Positions 6,095-8,149 of a DNA stretch of 8,149 bases are shown one piece after another. The number at the start of each line of letters is the position of its first letter. Positions within the stretch are counted from its first letter, which is position 1. The stretch comes from an uncultured Oscillospiraceae bacterium (GTDB taxonomy: Bacteria > Bacillota > Clostridia > Oscillospirales > Acutalibacteraceae), in contig CABUCT010000053.1 in the NCBI GenBank assembly GCA_902490145.1, positions 1 to 8,149 on the forward strand. Direction: 5' to 3'. The notes under the pieces are model-generated. The model was not told the origin of the DNA. It saw only the letters and a program-made list of their open reading frames with translations, and did not search any database. The position numbers and the translations under genes were made by a program.

Positions 6095-6655
6095 ATGGAA
6101 GGTGAAAAATATATCGAAATAATAAAACCGCTTATGAGCGAAAAAAGGTTTATACATTCCCTCAATGTGGCGAAAGAAGCGGTAAAGCTTGCAGACAAAT
6201 ACTATGCCGACCGAGAAAAGGCATATACCGCGGGAGTACTCCACGATATAATGAAGGAAACTTCTCCTGAAATACAGTTGCAAATTATTACTGGAAATGG
6301 TATAATATTCGATAATATTTCAAAATCGGCGAAAAAGCTTTGGCATGCAAAGGCCGGAGCAGCATATTGTGAGGATATACTTAAAATAGCTGACAAAGAT
6401 ATAATAAATGCTATTTCTTTTCACACCACTGCAAGAGCGGGTATGTCGATTCTTGAAAAAATAATATATCTCGCCGATTATATAGGTGAGGACAGAGATT
6501 ATAACGGGGTCGATGAAATGCGAAAGGCTGTTTCGGTTTCGCTTGAAGCGGGAATGGAGTTTTCTCTCGCATTTTCTATTATCGATCTTGTGAAGAAAAG
6601 AAAAGCCGTGCATCCGGATACCGTTGCGGCATATAATGAATTGTTTTTGAAATAA
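6095..6655 (+). CDS. yqeK: HD-domain symmetrical Ap4A hydrolase, YqeK family, 186 aa
   Basis: YqeK proteins are iron- or metal-dependent HD hydrolases that split diadenosine tetraphosphate symmetrically to two ADP, clearing a stress nucleotide. The metal ligands are visible in order: His21 in RFIHSLNVA, His50-Asp51 in AGVLHDIMKE, His84 in LWHAKAGA, His110 in SFHTTARAGM, and Asp128 in YLADYIGEDR. Length matches the family (about 190). The ribosome binding site GGGAG overlaps the nadD stop region and the start is 4 bases after that stop, so translation is probably coupled. The nadD-yqeK pairing is a hallmark of Firmicutes. Cytosolic; assignment is firm. Confidence 0.94.
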   Translation: MEGEKYIEIIKPLMSEKRFIHSLNVAKEAVKLADKYYADREKAYTAGVLHDIMKETSPEIQLQIITGNGIIFDNISKSAKKLWHAKAGAAYCEDILKIADKDIINAISFHTTARAGMSILEKIIYLADYIGEDRDYNGVDEMRKAVSVSLEAGMEFSLAFSIIDLVKKRKAVHPDTVAAYNELFLK

Positions 6656-6671
6656 TAAAAAGGTGATAGGA

Positions 6672-7766
6672 ATGAAAAACAACAGGAATATGAAGGATAT
6701 TTACAGCGACTCTCATGATGTAAGAGGGCTTCCGAAAAAATATACAAAAAAATATCGAATTACAATCAATACCATTTTATCGGTTTGTCTTGTGGTATGT
6801 ATATTGTTCACCGGTCTTTTCTATATGCTGGGATATAAAAATTTCGGCGATGGCGGGGAAAGCGGCGGAGACCAGATGAAAGGCATCACTTCGAGTAAGA
6901 GTGAGGATGTATCTTATTTTTTGGTAACCGGTACCGATGAAAGCGGCGATCTTACCGATATTATTATGATAGTCTGCTTTGATATAAAATCGAAAACCGC
7001 CAATATTCTTCAAATTCCCCGTGACACTTATATTGGTTCAGACATCCCAACCGGTAAGGTCAATGCGGTTTATGAAAGTGCAAAGTCCGGAGAATCTCGA
7101 ATCAATGTTATGATGAAACGTATAAACGAATATTTCGGGCTTCCTATTGACCATTATATAGTTGTTTCTATCGAAGCATTTCGTAATGTTGTTGACACAG
7201 TAGGCGGAATAGACGTTAATATTCCTGTTACTATGAACGCATATGACAGTAAGGATGTGCTTCATCATATTGAAAAGGGCGAGCAGCATCTTAACGGAGG
7301 AGAGGCAGAAGCTTTTATCCGCCATCGTAACAGTTATGCGATGGGAGATCTCGGCCGTGTGGAAGCTCAAAGAAATTTTTATGCTGCATTTATCAAGGCA
7401 ATGCTTGGAATGAGCTATTCTCAGATGGCAACGGTAGCAGGAAAATGCTATGATGATTTTTCAACTGATATGAAGCTCGGCGATCTTCTTTCTTATGCCA
7501 AGACAGCAAAAGAACTCAGCACAGAGTCCATTTCCTTCTTTGCTGTTCCCGGACAGTCGGGAACGTACAGCCCTCAGGGTGTGGGACGTTCGTATTATTC
7601 AATACACAAACAGGAATACGTTGATCTTATAAACGAAAAATTCCTGCCGTATGAGGAATATACAAAAATTCCGTCTGACTTGAAGATTGAAGAGCTTCAC
7701 AGCAGATATTACGGAAGCTATCTTACCAATGATGATAATCAGGGAATAGACAGCTATATAAAATAA
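6672..7766 (+). CDS. LCP (LytR-CpsA-Psr) family wall-polymer ligase, 364 aa
   Basis: LCP enzymes move undecaprenyl-phosphate-linked polymers (teichoic acids, capsule, wall glycans) onto peptidoglycan outside the membrane. A 30-residue cytosolic basic tail is followed by one membrane helix (about 32-54), then a short Gly/Ser linker and the LCP domain (from ~80). Typical family positions are present: Asp96 in DLTDIIMIV, Arg117-Asp118 in IPRDTY, Arg217 and Arg219 in FIRHRN, and the GRVEAQRNF segment (228-236). The last ~60 residues extend past the core without a known domain. ATG 6672 is preferred over the in-frame GTG 6663 because AAAAGG ends 8 bases before it and GTG lies inside that site. It starts 16 bases after yqeK and is probably cotranscribed. 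Which polymer it attaches is not evident. Confidence 0.93.
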   Translation: MKNNRNMKDIYSDSHDVRGLPKKYTKKYRITINTILSVCLVVCILFTGLFYMLGYKNFGDGGESGGDQMKGITSSKSEDVSYFLVTGTDESGDLTDIIMIVCFDIKSKTANILQIPRDTYIGSDIPTGKVNAVYESAKSGESRINVMMKRINEYFGLPIDHYIVVSIEAFRNVVDTVGGIDVNIPVTMNAYDSKDVLHHIEKGEQHLNGGEAEAFIRHRNSYAMGDLGRVEAQRNFYAAFIKAMLGMSYSQMATVAGKCYDDFSTDMKLGDLLSYAKTAKELSTESISFFAVPGQSGTYSPQGVGRSYYSIHKQEYVDLINEKFLPYEEYTKIPSDLKIEELHSRYYGSYLTNDDNQGIDSYIK

Positions 7767-7924
7767 AAACACATGAATTCAGGATTTAACAAAATATTTA
7801 AATTTGCATGGAAAATATTTTTGTGCCTGTGTTAAAAATTTTGTGAATATGTGTTTATCTTACGTGCGGGAATTTGCTTTTGGCTCCCGGATCCGGAATT
7901 TTATATTGTATCTAAGGAGAAATT
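7767..7924. promoter_or_regulatory. Gap between LCP gene and rsfS with nested inverted repeats
   Basis: AACACA (7768-7773) pairs with TGTGTT (7828-7833), and inside it AAAATATTT (7791-7799) pairs with AAATATTTT (7813-7821). These could form a weak AT-rich structure after the LCP stop; no T-rich tail typical of an intrinsic terminator follows. A 10-bp palindrome CCGGATCCGG lies at 7887-7896. TATATT at 7902-7907 could be a -10 but has no convincing -35. The rsfS ribosome binding site AAGGAG is at 7914-7919. Confidence 0.3.
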
Positions 7925-8149
7925 ATGGATAAAAAAGAAATGATAGAGATTGCCGTAAAGGCACTTGACAGCAAAAAAGCCAAAGACATTCAGGTTATTG
8001 ATATCAAAGGTCTTACAGTTCTGGGGGATTACCTGATTGTTGCATCGGGATCTTCCAACACGCAGGTAAGAGCCCTTGCCGAAGAGGTTGAATATAAGCT
8101 GTCGGAACACGGCGTTGAGCCCAATCATATCGAGGGCAGAACAACTTCA
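7925..8149 (+). CDS. rsfS: Ribosome silencing factor RsfS, 5' part (cut by window edge)
   Basis: RsfS (YbeB/RsfA, Iojap family) binds large-subunit protein L14 (uL14) and blocks joining of the ribosomal subunits when nutrients are low. The first 75 residues are visible. They show the family core: an N-terminal helix (MIEIAVKALDSKKAKDIQV), then GLTVLGDYLIVASGSSNTQV, and the helix RALAEEVEYKLSEHG followed by the EGR turn. The expected continuation with the WLLLDYGD-type strand lies past the edge, so about 40 residues are missing. AAGGAG precedes the ATG at 5-base spacing. Its place after nadD-yqeK-LCP is the usual Firmicutes arrangement. Assignment is firm. Confidence 0.93.
   Translation, partial: MDKKEMIEIAVKALDSKKAKDIQVIDIKGLTVLGDYLIVASGSSNTQVRALAEEVEYKLSEHGVEPNHIEGRTTS

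Noticed and set aside
6663..6671. GTG start for the LCP gene at 6663
   Set aside because: The GTG lies within the ribosome binding site that serves ATG 6672.

Overview
The window looks like chromosomal DNA of an AT-rich, low-GC Gram-positive bacterium, probably a gut Clostridia/Oscillospiraceae (Ruminococcaceae-like) species. This rests on strong AGGAGG-type ribosome binding sites, a TTG start, the Firmicutes gene order nadD-yqeK-LCP-rsfS, and the style of the permease, TetR and M14 proteins. No taxonomic search was possible.

Layout. Bases 1-1146 hold the 3' end of a large FtsX/MacB-type ABC transporter permease, closed by a hairpin terminator (1151-1186). Bases 1187-3882 are gene-poor. They contain a 317-bp non-coding element bounded by near-perfect 21-bp inverted repeats (1327-1643) and a decayed TetR-family repressor gene on the minus strand (1800-2292, with three TGA stops and a frameshift). 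A divergent regulatory region with nested inverted repeats follows, then one intact HAD phosphatase gene (2509-3234), and then a probable second coding relic (3370-3640) with an orphan perfect terminator hairpin (3673-3710).

Bases 3883-5121 encode a membrane-anchored, extracellular zinc carboxypeptidase (M14) with a Ser/Glu-rich linker. It converges, with overlapping stop codons, on a minus-strand gene for a 97-residue protein of unknown function with a C-terminal membrane anchor (5118-5411).

From 5488 to the right edge runs a housekeeping cluster on the plus strand: nadD (NAD biosynthesis), yqeK (HD-domain Ap4A hydrolase), an LCP (LytR-CpsA-Psr) wall-polymer ligase and the start of rsfS (ribosome silencing factor). 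nadD, yqeK and LCP are tightly spaced and are probably one operon. rsfS follows after a 158-bp gap with its own strong ribosome binding site.

Functional picture. The right half is core metabolism and cell-envelope work: NAD synthesis, nucleotide stress clearance, wall-polymer attachment, ribosome hibernation, and a surface peptidase that may act on peptidoglycan. The left half is eroding accessory DNA: a transporter end, a dead repressor, a possible second dead regulator and a structured repeat. I found no CRISPR array, tRNA, rRNA, complete insertion sequence or phage gene. The least explained items are the 317-bp inverted-repeat element and the 97-residue membrane protein.
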